Positions 1 to 11,982 of a DNA stretch of 64,000 bases are shown here, one piece after another. A program made the position numbers and the translations under genes. Under the pieces are notes generated by a model. The model worked only from the letters and a program-made list of their open reading frames with translations, was not told where the DNA came from and made no database searches. Every line of letters begins with the position of its first letter. The first letter of the stretch is position 1. This DNA is from Saturnia japonica (taxonomy: Eukaryota; Arthropoda; Insecta; Lepidoptera; Saturniidae), in contig CM065321.1 in the NCBI GenBank assembly GCA_033032175.1, positions 12,422,501 to 12,486,500 of the forward strand. The letters run 5' to 3'.

Positions 1-1384
1 CGCGACACTCTCACTAAAAGTAGTTTGAACACGGCACAAATTTTGTTATCAGCATGAAATAAAAGAAATAAGAAATCACAGCGAAAGGCGGAAAATCTGT
101 TGTCAAAAAAGGACAAAAGTTTCTTCTCCGGTCACGCCGGTAGCAAGTCGAAAGTTAACTGAAGGCAATTGTCCACCATTCACGATTGCATGTTAAGAGC
201 GTAAATGCCGAATCTATTTTAAAATATCATTGTTAAGAAGCGAGAAACGAGACATCTCGGCACTCGCAAGGTTGGCAAGCGAAGCTATGGATCAAATTGA
301 ACAACGCGCCGCGCGCCGCGAGCACCCACAATTAAATATGTCCACGCGACCGGCTTTCAATACGACCGCGGCACACATCATCGCACCCATCGTAATCGTT
401 ATTTTATTCCAGCCGTGATTTTGTATTTCATTTTATATATATTTGTAACGGAACCGCTGGATCGGAAAACGAGGAACGTATTTTTTTTATACAAAATGCT
501 GTTTAACAATATAACAATCCCTGAATCATTAATTTGTTTCAATGCATTATTTCAACTGTATTACGTATTGACGTAATTATGTGAAATATGTTTAATTTGT
601 AATTTATTATAATTTTATAAACTTTTATTATTAGTAGCTACTCGTTATATATAACAATCTTATGTGCGTTTGTTGGTGATTCTATAACTTCTGATGGACT
701 TGACCGAATGAGCTCATATTTACATTATATATTTGTTCTATGAAGACGATGAATGAACATTCATAGATATGTTAGAATTCGATAGATGGCGCCGTGGTTG
801 AGCCATTAATTACTGGACAGACAGAATAGCGTCTGCCGACCCGGCTAGTGTATTATGGTGCATTAAGCATTCGTCTAAGTTACACTTGAAAAAGAATGAT
901 AATCCTCCGTCTTTAGTTTTTTTTTTGGTTTGATGGCCTTTAACCCTTTGGGTTACATCGGCCTAGTTGAATCAACACATTTTACTTGAAGTAACAAGTA
1001 ATGAAGTTGTATACCGAAAGGACATCAATACTACCAGGTTTGGACAATATAGCATAGAAGGCAACCTGATCCCACATATTTAGACCAAGGAGTCCTACCA
1101 GATTTTTCATTGTTTTGTTCCGGACACATTCAATCAAAACATGATGCAAGACTTAGTAAGTTATAGAATGAACATTACATTACTGATTTGCCGGACAATA
1201 GATTCAAGAATATGTAGGTAAAGCAAGTTTTATGGTTAAACAAGTATTTATTACAGAGTGGACCATAACCGTAATGATAGTGATGTCTGGAAGTGACTCC
1301 CTGTTTTTACATTCACAAAAAAAATTCAATAACTGTAAACAATACCTATATGTAACTTAAAAAGCACGAACCAAACAGTTTTCA
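1..1384. other. Non-coding stretch
   Basis: No gene is supported. 280-375 is GC-richer with a short open frame (230-418) that resembles no family. The rest is AT-rich. Confidence 0.6.
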
Positions 1385-1580
1385 GTGTCTTATCGTTGTC
1401 GTATCGTGAAACTGTGGAATAATCTCCGGACCAATATTTTCCCTTGTTACGACATCGGGTTCTTCATGCGTAACGTGAAGAGATATTTATACAGGCCGGT
1501 ATTAAAGCAGCGATCTCTCGATGGTTACCGTTGTGGTTGGATTGTACTTTGCTTACCATCAGGGGGGACAACACCGTAAA
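1385..1580 (+). mobile_element. LINE 3' fragment (C-terminal RT tail family)
   Basis: The plus strand reads SYRCRIVKLWNNL, then YDIGFFMRNVKRYLYRP, and ends with the CTTACCATCAGG 3' phrase. The same phrases recur at 10.4, 18.8, 23.8, 34.1, 40.1 and 48.6 kb, so this is a multi-copy 5'-truncated LINE. Confidence 0.7.
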
Positions 1581-2104
1581 TTTCCCAACAATAAAAAAAA
1601 TTACTGATAAGCCCGATCGAGTTTCTTGCCGCCTTTTTTCGACGACTAGCATATTTTCCTAAATGGTGGTGGTGTTTTGACGTTCATATATATTTCCGTA
1701 GGGCTTAAATTGAATAAAATACTTTTGATTTGAATATGAACCGAAATGGCAAGCCATTGTACCTCTCGGGAGGCAGTTAACATAACTAATCGCATTAATT
1801 TATAGAGAAATTAATTGTAAGTAAACACTATAATGTTTGAACAAGTTTACAAATAATATTAGCAATTTTATTATTAACACATTTCAATTGTTGACATAAC
1901 AAACAGTTTCCCAGTTAAATTGGTGTCGTATGCCCTGATTCCGTGAACCCTTGCCGTTGGAGTGCGAAACCCCGGGCGGTCTCCACTCCACATCACTTGA
2001 GGACTGTTTGTTTTGCTGGTGTTTAAATTGCCAAGAGCGAGAGGATGTGGTGCCCTCTATACGAACCTTTCCGATTTGATTTTGAGTAGCAATATTTGTT
2101 TGCC
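1581..2104. other. Non-coding stretch
   Basis: Nothing is recognised with confidence. 1930-2080 is GC-richer (CCCTTGCCGTTGGAGTGCG) and looks like repeat debris. Confidence 0.5.
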
Positions 2105-2440
2105 TAAACTATCTTAAAACTACCTTTGCCGCACGGTTTCAACCGCGTTAAGTTTATTTCGACGTCGCGTATTCGTGTAACCTATCGTTGCTCTCGCTTC
2201 GCGTTCTTGCCTACATCTAGCGAGATTGTTTGACCTTAAAGGTTACTGCTCCGCTCCTTAGGGTAATAGCGTAAAGATATAAAAACTATAACCTTCATCA
2301 ATGAATAGGCTATAAAATACAAATACATTTTTTCAGTGCTGACTGGTAGTTTCAAAAATTAACGCGTTCGTACAAACAAAAAAAACTCTTGAGCTTTGTA
2401 AGTAATATTACTTGCTATCTTTAGTTACGCTGAATCAGTA
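2105..2440 (+). repeat. Family D interspersed repeat
   Basis: CTTAAAGGTTACTGCTCCGC, GGGTAATAGCGTAAAGATAT, a GGCTAT phrase and TTAACGCGTTCGTACAAAC follow in the order seen at 46.06-46.33 kb. This is a common insect dispersed repeat; its class is not settled here. Confidence 0.6.
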
Positions 2441-2639
2441 GGAGAGTCGAATTCGACTACGAGGTAGAACAATTTATATACCTAAATTACGTTTTATAAA
2501 TTATCATTGTTTACATATTCCTGGTAAAATCGGCGTGCGGAGGATATCACCTAGTAATTAATAAACAGCAATATATTTAATTGTACAGTCAGTTTTCTCT
2601 TAGAAGGTAACAAACAGTATGCTACTATTTTACTACATG

Positions 2640-2945
2640 TATTATAAAATAAAGTCTCCCTGCCGCATCTGTCTGTCTGAACACGATAACCTCAAAAACT
2701 ACCTCACAGATAGATTTTCGTACGCTTTTTATCAATGGACGGAGTGATTTGTGAGTAAGGTATAGGTGTGTAATTCATTAGGTTTTATGTAGATTGGCTG
2801 AAATATGATGATTATTGTTGAAGATGTCGGAAAAAATTATGCTGACTAGGAGCTTTATTTGCGTACACCACGTAAACCAATAGTTACCTATATGTGTTAC
2901 TCTGGTACCCGTGCGAAGCCGGTGCGGGTTGCTAGTATAATATAG
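2640..2945 (-). repeat. Family E interspersed repeat (CTAGCAACCCGC...)
   Basis: On the minus strand it begins CTAGCAACCCGCACCGGCTTCGCACGGGT and ends near CAGACAGATGCGGCAGGG and TTTATTTTATAAT. It is an inverted counterpart of the longer copy at 9.7-10.35 kb. Confidence 0.65.
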
Positions 2946-5384
2946 AAGGCGGTATGGTTATTAGTCAATGGTGGTTGAGCTTTGTTATTATTTATTTGGA
3001 GTATTAACGCGGAATTTTATAGTATACTATAGAATAACATTAATGCCTAACTAAACATTTAACCTACTATTGATAATAATTTATAGCCTTATTTTTGATA
3101 AGTAGGCATGTACGTTTAAATAATTGTATACGCAAAAAGATTTTTTTTAAATAAAACTTTTTTTTTTTTAATTTAGATTTTGTAGTAGTAGTACTTACTA
3201 CCTAATAAAATCATTTCAATATTTAAATACTGAATAAAACTAGTTTAAACTATTTAATGTTTTTAAAACAGATGTTTAATGATATTTTTTTTTTTGTTAA
3301 TTTGAACATTTGTTGATAAGGGAATTATAAATTTAAAAAATTCATAAACATTCGAAATAATTCACAATGTAGTAAATCATCAACACATTCGTCACGATGA
3401 TTTGTTATAAAAATACTCTGAGAAAATGAGGGTCGCGGCGGGCGGCGTTGCCGCTCATTCACATTGCTCAACGAACACGACGCATTAACACCTATTACAA
3501 TCGCGCCCTTTTGTTGTAACGCAAAATACTACACTTTCCTTTTTACTGTTTATTGTTATCGTTTGTTTCGCGACGCAAACCGTTCGGCGACAATGTGCCA
3601 GCCGGTGCGGCTCGATGGGCGCTTTCAAGCGTCGAAAAGCGGTAATTTGCTTCATTCGTTCATTGTTGGGGGCTAAAAGTCGACCTTTGTCGACACTTGA
3701 CGGAATTGGGAGCGTTTAGATTCGGGAGGCAATTCGCAGAGTGGACGGACGCGTTTTATCATGAAAGTCCCGGTCACTCCACTTCCACACCTCAATAGGT
3801 CTCTAATGGACTATTTCATCTCTTTGAAATGGTTTCCTTTTTTTTTCAAATAGATGTAGAGTAAGTTTTATAATAAAATAGGCGTTGTTTAAAACTAGTA
3901 AAGGTATAATATATAAATAATTTTTTATCAAGCTTTAAAATAAATAAATAGATTACCGACATAAAAAAAGACGTAGATGTATCTACTCAATTCGAATGTT
4001 TATTTTTTTCTATCGATGTTCAGCTACAACTTCTTTGTTAATGAACCAATTTAGATGATTCTTTTTTTTATAGGGGAAATATCAAGGGTGGTCCCATTTG
4101 AATTTCATTAGTATTGGACCTTCAACTACGAAGATACATTTGCCTTGTTCTTGTTTTTATTTATAATAATAGAAAGTTCAAGAGTTTATGAACTACAAGT
4201 CAGATTTAAAAAATATTGTTGTATTTTATAGCCTATTTATTGAGGAAGGTTATATGCTATCTAACTTCACGCTACGGTCCTAAGGGGTGTAGCAGTAATC
4301 CTGAACCTCGAGCAATCTGGCAGGCTGCAAACAATAAAATTAAACTTTATAACGCTCTTAATATTCATCCTATTGACATCAATCTCTGAAATCTAAACCG
4401 ATTACGATATAGAATTCAAAAATACTTTACCTTATTTTAATATATTCTGTATAATGTAATTCTGTATGCAAGTAACAAATTTTTGTAAAATAATTACAAC
4501 TGGTGTACCTTATATGCAATAATAAATATTGGATTATAAGTTTAGTTAAAACATCAAAAGTTTTAAATTTATTCTTATGTTGTTTATAATCTGTAATGTG
4601 TGCATATATAAATAAATAAATGAAAGACTACACAGGTGCGCCGGCGACGCGACGACGAGGTGGCTCGGCGCGGCGGAGAATTGGTTGAATTTTAATATGG
4701 GTGAAACAGTGAGGCAAAACTAATTTTGAATAAAATAATTATTGAAGTTGACAAGTCATCAGTATAAATCACACATCATACTGTCAAGTTTAATAATGCT
4801 TACGCGTGAATAATATCAGAAAATAAAAAATCACAACACAAAAAATATTGACTACCATTATTCAAATGAAAACAAAATATACGTAAAACTATTCCACAAC
4901 GATTTTATCTATCGTTAATCCCAGATTACAAACCACAGGGTTGTACTAAACAATAGCTATAGAAATTGTCAGGAAGTTGACGCATAGTCCCTTCCTTTCA
5001 ATATCTAACAACCTGTTTGCGTTTTCGCTACATAATCACGCATTAGTACAAATGCTATTGTTTTGTTAATAACATCTGATAAGGCACGATAAAAAGGTGC
5101 TTTTTAGTTATGAGGGACGTGTAAAATTTCTCAAAATGTTATTTTAGCAACACAATTCTTACTTCATTGTAATATTGTTTGATAATTCCAATACATTCTT
5201 CTGAACTGTTAAATAAAGTCTATAGGTACGTTCTTCTGAAATATTTTTTTCTTGTATTTTGATGGCATCGCGTATTTAATGTTTATATACTCGGTTATGC
5301 CAATGTCATGTGGGTAAAATACTTTTCTAATTTCAGAGTTCAAGCAACGTTTTAACGAAGTATTTGGCGCAATCTTTAGCTGCC
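2946..5384. other. AT-rich non-coding stretch with one GC island
   Basis: A GC-rich patch at 3425-3780 stands out from AT-rich flanks; the frame at 3464-3676 has no family match. At 4620-4730 a GC-rich phrase (GGTGCGCCGGCGACG...GGTGAAACAGTGAGG) looks like the 3' end of a family B-like repeat. Nothing else is seen. Confidence 0.5.
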
Positions 5385-5870
5385 ACATTCCGGTTTTTAT
5401 TTTAATTTGTTAACTCAGGTTCTTTGGTCCTATTGGTGGCATTTTACGTGATATCGTTTGTTTATTGTACATACGTGAAGTGAATTATAAATATAAAACC
5501 ATGCATTTTGAGTTAATACACAAACTCCCTAGATCTAACAAAGAAGCCACCATTTTGTTAGATTCCACTTTGAAGATTAAAAAATACTACGAAGGCTTAA
5601 AAAAATTGACACTGGCAAGTGCTTCTGCAGCGCCAAAATAAGAAGAAGAAGAATAATTTTAACAACATCGTGAATGTCTAGTTATGTTTCTAGTTATTAT
5701 TTAAACTTCACTTTATCTGTGCATAACAACCAATAATCAAACTAAGTAGATATATCACGCAAAATGCCACGCATATTGCATAATTTAGGGTCAAATATCT
5801 TAAGCTTATTAAATATAAAAATAACATGACAGATCAAGATCCAATCAAAAACTCAGTCTATACGTTAAGC
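5385..5870. repeat. Family C repeat, two pieces in opposite orientation
   Basis: The plus-oriented piece (5385-5682) has GGTGGCATTTTACGTGATAT, GTGAAGTGAATTATAAATAT, ACTGGCAAGTGCTTC and an (AAG)n tail. The piece at 5690-5870 is minus-oriented (ATATCACGCAAAATGCCAC). A fuller copy lies at 27785-28125. Confidence 0.65.
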
Positions 5871-6339
5871 GGACATAGTCGGGACATTTATGTAGCTATT
5901 TGATTCTAACTCATTCAATACCTGTAGGTCCGTTCCACAAGGCATGGAGTCCTCGAACCTACTGCTTGCGCCACAGAGTTATTAATTTATTCATCATCAT
6001 CTAGTTTAACAATACAACATACTGCATTTCACACATGTGCTCCCAAACATTAAGACATCGGTGATGTCGAGAGAATTTTTTTTGACAATTCGCTACGTGT
6101 TACATGCATATCGTTGTGTTGTATCGTTAGTAAAATATATAAATAATAATTTCATATATAAATCAATCTTGAATGTGGACCTGATGTGAATATAACTACT
6201 AGGTATACATATAACATTTCGAAATGAATATTTGAGACCGAATCTGTTGGCAGAGAAAATTTTGCATTAACAACAATGCAGTATATAGGTTATTGAAGGG
6301 GCCTTTTCTTATTTTGTTAAGTAGAGTTACAGACCTATA

Positions 6340-6485
6340 GGTGCTTAGCTACAGATTTTCAACTCAAAGATGGTAGCTAGCCAGGCGGACATTAAAAAAT
6401 ACTATACCAACATGCTATGGTTTCATTACAATGCTTACCTTCATCGAAAGCTAAGGCATTTACTTTAGTATTCACATGACAGTGA
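6340..6485 (-). mobile_element. SINE family 2, partial body
   Basis: ACAGATTTTCAACTCAAAGATGG, TAGCTAGCCAGGCGG and CCAACATGCTATGGTTTCA match the 32.4 kb copy. The tRNA head is missing. Confidence 0.65.
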
Positions 6486-7104
6486 TTTAAACCCATACAA
6501 TTGATATGGTGTTTGTAGTGTTGTGCACGCTAACACTTTGCGCCATCATTGCTTCACTATTAATTTGTTATTATATATCTTATTGAAGCCAACCGCTCTC
6601 GTAAGATAAAGGCGTGTTTTGTGAAAGATATCTCACCGCAAATTACAGGCCAGAATCCAATTTGACGGACAGCCGATCGCCCCAGGTTGATTTTAATCGT
6701 TATGTGAGAATTAATAGATACATATTAAACTGAAATAAAATAAAAATAAACCTATGTCGTTTAAAATTAAAAAAGATATTAATACGAGTACTTACTTGTA
6801 TGTAATAACCATAGATTTAATATATTGTGTAGATCGGCAAATTGAAAGAGAAATTGTATAGCATACGCATATGTTAGAACGAGAAAGGAGACCATTTTCC
6901 TGTACAACGTTATCCACCTAAGTAAATCGTTGTCAAAACAAATCCCGCTTATTTTTTCCAAATCTAAGGTTTGAAAGTGTAATTTAATGTTTAGTTGACG
7001 TGTCTAATTGTAGTTACGTGTACTGTAACTGGATGTAACTCTTAGAACAAAGGAAATCAATTAAATTATACACACGTTAGTGTATTCCGTTTTTGGTCAC
7101 GTCT
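6486..7104. other. Non-coding stretch
   Basis: AT-rich; no repeat or gene recognised. Confidence 0.5.
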
Positions 7105-8200
7105 TAGAGTAGATTGGGTACGGTTGCAACAATTTTGCTTTCATAGCTCATAGCATCGGCACAAACGCTTTTAAGATCAAATAAAACGTTACTTATAAAA
7201 GAGTGTTTCCTTTTGTCTTCACATTTAATTAAAATAAATGCGTATGTACAATATTTATAGGATCTCGACACATTTTACAATTTGATGTAACAACAAGCAA
7301 AAGTAATGAGGTACAGTTGTAACATACACAAAGCCCTTATTTCAGTCAGTTTAATTACTTATTTGTTTAGTATTACTTACTAAATATAGCACATTTATAA
7401 ATACTTATAAATAAAGAATTATTAAGATAATCAGTCTATAAAATAAATAAAAATTACATATAAATGGATAAGAGGTAAAAGGTTTAGTGTGTCGGTGTTT
7501 CTGGTCTCCTACAAATACTCTGTTATGAGCAACATATTATGTCATATGGATTTGCCGCCGCATCGTTTTCATTTTCAGCATCTGTGTTTCGTTTGTATCT
7601 CAGTAGCGAGAAACAATTTATGTTGTACCTATGCCTGCTGCTCGCCTTAAAGAATTTCTACGTTTTATTTCATCGTAGGCGTTCTCAAAGAATATATAAT
7701 GTCTTTTTGCCTCGGTTTGTCGTCCTGACATCTTCTCTGGGCATTTACTATGTGAAATAGGAATATTAATATTGTGACAACCGTACCCATAAAAATTGTT
7801 ACAACTGTACCCTACTCCCAATATGCCATTAAAACGGTGGAGCAATCGAAAAAAAAAATAACCTACACGAAATATAATATATGTTTACTCATTGTTTATA
7901 CTCAATAAACATTTAAGAAAATTTATAAAATGTATACTGTATTATTAACGAAGATATTTTAGAAAGAAAACGATCATAAATAATTATTTTTGATATATAA
8001 AATATAATAGGACCCTCTACATACGTATTAGTCGTGCAGAGTGCCACGCAACACTGCTGATCGTATGCTAATGTTATGTAAACTACATCACTTAACTCTT
8101 ATACCCTACATAGCTCCTTGGATAGTTTAGCTAACATTTGAGTTGTTACAATACAACCGTACCTTGTTAACTGTACCCTGTCTACCCTATTCAAAATTTT
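7105..8200. repeat. Block with repeated GGTACRGTTGTAAC-like motifs
   Basis: Six related motifs occur: 7116-7130 and 7310-7323 on the plus strand, and 7774-7788, 7798-7813, 8143-8163 and 8166-8180 on the minus strand. The plus copies are on the left and the minus copies on the right, as in subterminal repeats of a DNA transposon. No transposase is recognisable; the open frames at 7539-7845 look like chance. Confidence 0.45.
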
Positions 8201-8279
8201 GTCAGTCTCATTTTTTAACGTCGAGCTAAACCTGTAGTATTTACTCGAATTTCATCCAAATAAAATTTAATATGATCAT

Positions 8280-9190
8280 CTAAATGAATACATCTGTAGT
8301 TCTGTCTGTACATGTAATCTTTTTTCCTAATTTCCTGATAGACATCCTATGTAAAGGACACTGATCAAGAATATGACATTAAAAATAAATTTTGACTGTC
8401 TGTCTGTTTGTATGTCGGGATTTAACTAAAAAATGATTTGACTGTTTTTTTAGAAATTTTGTACAAGGGAAGCTTATGTCATTGGTCAATTGACAGGTTA
8501 TGAGAATTTCCAATAAAACTTTTAGAAATTATAAACTATGATTTCAAAAGAATGTTTTTTTACACTGGAAGTATGTGCCATTCCAAACTTCAGTTAATAG
8601 GTACTTTTAGAAATCGTAAAAAAACATAACATAACATTACGCCTGTATCCCTGAAGGGTTAGGCAGAGGTGTACGTCAGTACACCCAAAGTTCGCCGAGT
8701 ATGTTCAGGTTCCATGTAATAGAGGGCGGGCCTATTGCCATTAATCGGTTACAAGGTCAAACTCCGAGCTGTTACTGAGAATTTTGAGAACACTTTGCTC
8801 GACCTGGGATTTGAACCCAGGATCTCGAACATAGCAGTCCCGCTTACGACCACTAGGCTAACGAGCAAGAAAAGAATGGTAGAATGACGAGAGGCTAAAA
8901 AAAGAATTACAAGAAAATTAATTTGTATTAGTTTACATCCGAAATTTATGGAATTTGTAAAGAAATGTATAGAATGTAAAGAAATATGTGTATAGAAATT
9001 GTAAAAAAATAATATAACTTTTCAACCGATTTTGATGAAATTTTGTAGGTACACAAGAATTATATATCAGTTCTCAAATTGATAGGTTGTATGAACTGGC
9101 AACATATTGTTAAAAATAAAACTAGTCGACGAAAATAATTACTGGTCAATAAACGTATGCAGAGCAGCGGGATACCGCTAGTTAGTAATA
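8280..9190. repeat. Repeat-derived block around the SINE
   Basis: TGACTGTCTGTCTGTTTGTATG (8395-8415), runs of TTTTAGAAATT (8450-8620) and a GCAGCGGGATACCGCTAGT end at 9165-9182 are the usual phrases of Lepidopteran non-autonomous elements. The family 1 SINE at 8.63 kb is nested in it. Boundaries are approximate. Confidence 0.45.
8632..8870 (-). mobile_element. tRNA-derived SINE, family 1
   Basis: On the minus strand the head has a perfect A box (TAGCCTAGTGG, 8860-8850) and a perfect B box (GGTTCAAATCC, 8817-8807). The body follows to the left, with CGGAGTTTGACC and GGCAATAGGCCCGCC. Near 8632 it runs into an AACATAACATT tail. Further copies are at 46.35, 46.68 and 51.13 kb, all on the minus strand. 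Confidence 0.85.
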
Positions 9191-9699
9191 ATACTTATTT
9201 GAGTAAAACGTTTGAAGTTTGAATAACGTTATTTCTGTCCGAAAAAAAATCAAGTTAGGTACGCACAACCCGCGCGAAAGATTTTACTTTTAAAAATTAA
9301 AAGCTTATTTACTGTGAAATTTAAAGAGAGTTATAATACGTTAATTAAAATAATATTAACAATTAAAATTCATTGCGATAATTTGTTAAATATCAAAAAA
9401 GCGTATTCCTCAGAAGTAGTAGAAGTAAGAATGAATGGTTCTGTTTCTCAGTAGTGTTAATAACAACAGGTCTTGCATATTATTTAGGTGATTAATATTT
9501 AAAGCAAACAATAGTTGTTAGTGTGGGAAAGACATTAAGGATTAACGTCCGTAAGTATTTACCAAGTAGAACACTATTACTGAGTACAATGGTTACGTAA
9601 TAATCATTGGAATTGAACAGTCCATTGTTTAAGTAATCGATATGTTTAACATACAACTAAATAGGTGATTAGAAAGTTGTAATAATAATATTATTACTA

Positions 9700-10355
9700 A
9701 CTAGCAACCCGCCTCGGCTTCGCGCGGGTAGCAGAGCTTAAAATATGCTAATATTTAAGAGGAATAAAACATGTCACAGATGGCTAAGATATGTTAATAT
9801 ATGAAATCAATTCAGTTTCTTGAAAGTCTGCTTAGGTTTGCATCTTTTTATCAACACTAGGCGTAGCAATGCACTCGTGAGAGAGATGCGAGAGTCGCGT
9901 CATCACACCTCTCGCCTCGCACAGAAAACACGTCACAACAACTTAAGATGAAATAACCATATCGCTTGATAGCTTAAGATACTGTAAGACGAAAAATATA
10001 TTATCTTCATTGTGTGTGATAGTCCATTGAATTGTATGGCGAACGATATTTTATCTTAACATAACGTCTTCACCGTCTGTGAAGCGCTTTAGTAGTTCCG
10101 AAATAAACTATAACTCTATTGGTTTATGCGCACGCCAATAAAATATGATTTTTTTCATGAAATCGGCATGATTTTTCTTGACATCTTCAATAATCGTCAT
10201 ATTTCAGCCAATTTACACAAAACCTTAACTCACACTAAACCGTAAACATTAAATTTAACATTACATTAAACCGTATGAAAATCCGGTTGGTAGTTTTTGA
10301 GTTTATCACGTTCTGACAGACGGACAGACGCGGTGTGGGGACGTTGTTTTATAAT
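9700..10355 (+). repeat. Family E interspersed repeat, longer copy
   Basis: It starts CTAGCAACCCGCCTCGGCTTCGCGCGGGT at 9702 and ends GACAGACGGACAGACGCGG followed by TTTTATAATATGTA near 10355. In between are CATATTTCAGCCAATTTACAC and GGTTGGTAGTTTTTGAG, also found in the 2.7 kb copy. The GCGGC/GCGGG hairpin near the start and CTAG end are Helitron-like, but that is only a suggestion. Confidence 0.65.
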
Positions 10356-10404
10356 ATGTAATGATGATAAGGAAACATTTTTTTTTTTTACTTTTAATAG
10401 GTTC

Positions 10405-10545
10405 GTTAACAACTACTATGTCATATCCTTGCAGTACTGTGAAGCTGCGGAACTGTCTTCCAGCTAGTGTCATTCTTCCTTCCTACAACATAGGTTCCTT
10501 CAAATGTAACATGAAGAGAGACGTTACTTTATCCAAATTTTCTTT
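10405..10545 (+). mobile_element. LINE 3' fragment, same tail family
   Basis: SYPCSTVKLRNCLPASV and YNIGSFKCNMKRDV can be read; these match the fragment at 1385 position by position. It is short and decayed. Confidence 0.65.
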
Positions 10546-11982
10546 TGTTTAATTTTGCTAAATACAGGCTGAAGTAGTAAAAAAAATTTGAATAAAGTAA
10601 TTACGATGGATTTCCACAAAGTAACGCTTACATCACTCAAATACGAAAAGAGATATTGTTGGATTGTACTGACACATATGTCTCAGTTCTCAAGATAAAA
10701 TCCTTATCCCGGATCCTTTTCGCAGATATCTAGTACTGCTTCATGCATACTTCCTAAACATACTGATTATAGGCAAAAAAAAACTATTTATGTATCTATT
10801 TACTAATCGCAATGATTTAATTAAGCTTAACAATTAAATTGTAAATACTTACTGGTAGATTAATACAGGTTTTCTTCGTAAGCATTATTCTCAATAACCA
10901 AGTTAATTTGTAGTTTAATTCTATAAAATTTCTGTATAGGTACCTAAATATTGTTGAGAATGATTTTAATATCTTGAGCAACTTGAGTTGGCTTGAAAAA
11001 TTCGATGTTTCACTTAAAAAATGTTGCGTGTTATAAATGGTTACCTAGATAGATATTTACAGATATCAATGTTATATTTAAATATCTATTTTTTTCTTTT
11101 TCGTATACAATATCATTATATATTCTTGGAATAATATATTTTAAGAAAAATATATATAATAATAAAGTGTATTTAACAAAATATTTGGCAGCTATTTGTA
11201 GATATATTTTATTTTAGTAGGTGTAAATGTTCCTAATCGTGTAAATGTATGTAAGTCATACATAATTTTCCTATAGTTAGTAAATACGTAATGCAAGGTC
11301 TTTATTATTCGTAACTTAATGTGTTATCCATTTACGACATTACGAGGACTTCTAGGTTTTTAAGTTACATTATAGAAATAAAAGTTGTTCCATATTTTTA
11401 ATACTATCTATTTATTCAGATATTTGATAGAGTTTTCGTTATTGTAATCATTCCATTAACATATCTAATAAATAAACAACAGTATGTTTACATGATATCT
11501 ATCAACAAAAGATTTTTATACATTACGAATCTATGTACAAAATAATTAACCCCTACAGTAGCTTGGTCGTTTTCAGACTTTATCATTCAATCATTATGAA
11601 CGATCACTGATTTAAGTATACAAAATTTAAGTAGATTACATTTATAATATTTTACATTAAAAATAATAATTAAAAAACAGTTTGAAAGAGATTATCGGAA
11701 ACGCGAAATGAAAGAATTAAACGCGTTCAATATTTAAGACTTCAGAAAGATATAATTATATAAAGATTTAGAGAGAGTTATTACAGCTTTTTAGCAGTAG
11801 CCCGCCTGTTAAACTATTTGTTTAAAAACTAACATGTTAGCTGTTACTTAGATTGTTTGATCTTTATAAAGTTTCATGAGTATTTCACTAGGCAACGAAA
11901 CGAACTTCCGATATAATGTTAATAATACTGATTATTCACAATTTTTTTACAACACGGATTCAGGTACACTTTAACAAACAGT
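10546..11982. other. AT-rich stretch downstream of FoxQ2
   Basis: Probably includes the FoxQ2 3' UTR next to 11983. No open frame or repeat is recognised. Confidence 0.5.

Noticed and set aside
3464..3676. 70-residue frame in a GC island
   Set aside because: No family match and no splice or promoter signals; the island may be regulatory instead.
8807..8860. Possible tRNA gene
   Set aside because: A and B boxes are perfect, but no closed acceptor stem exists and the sequence is followed by a shared SINE body.
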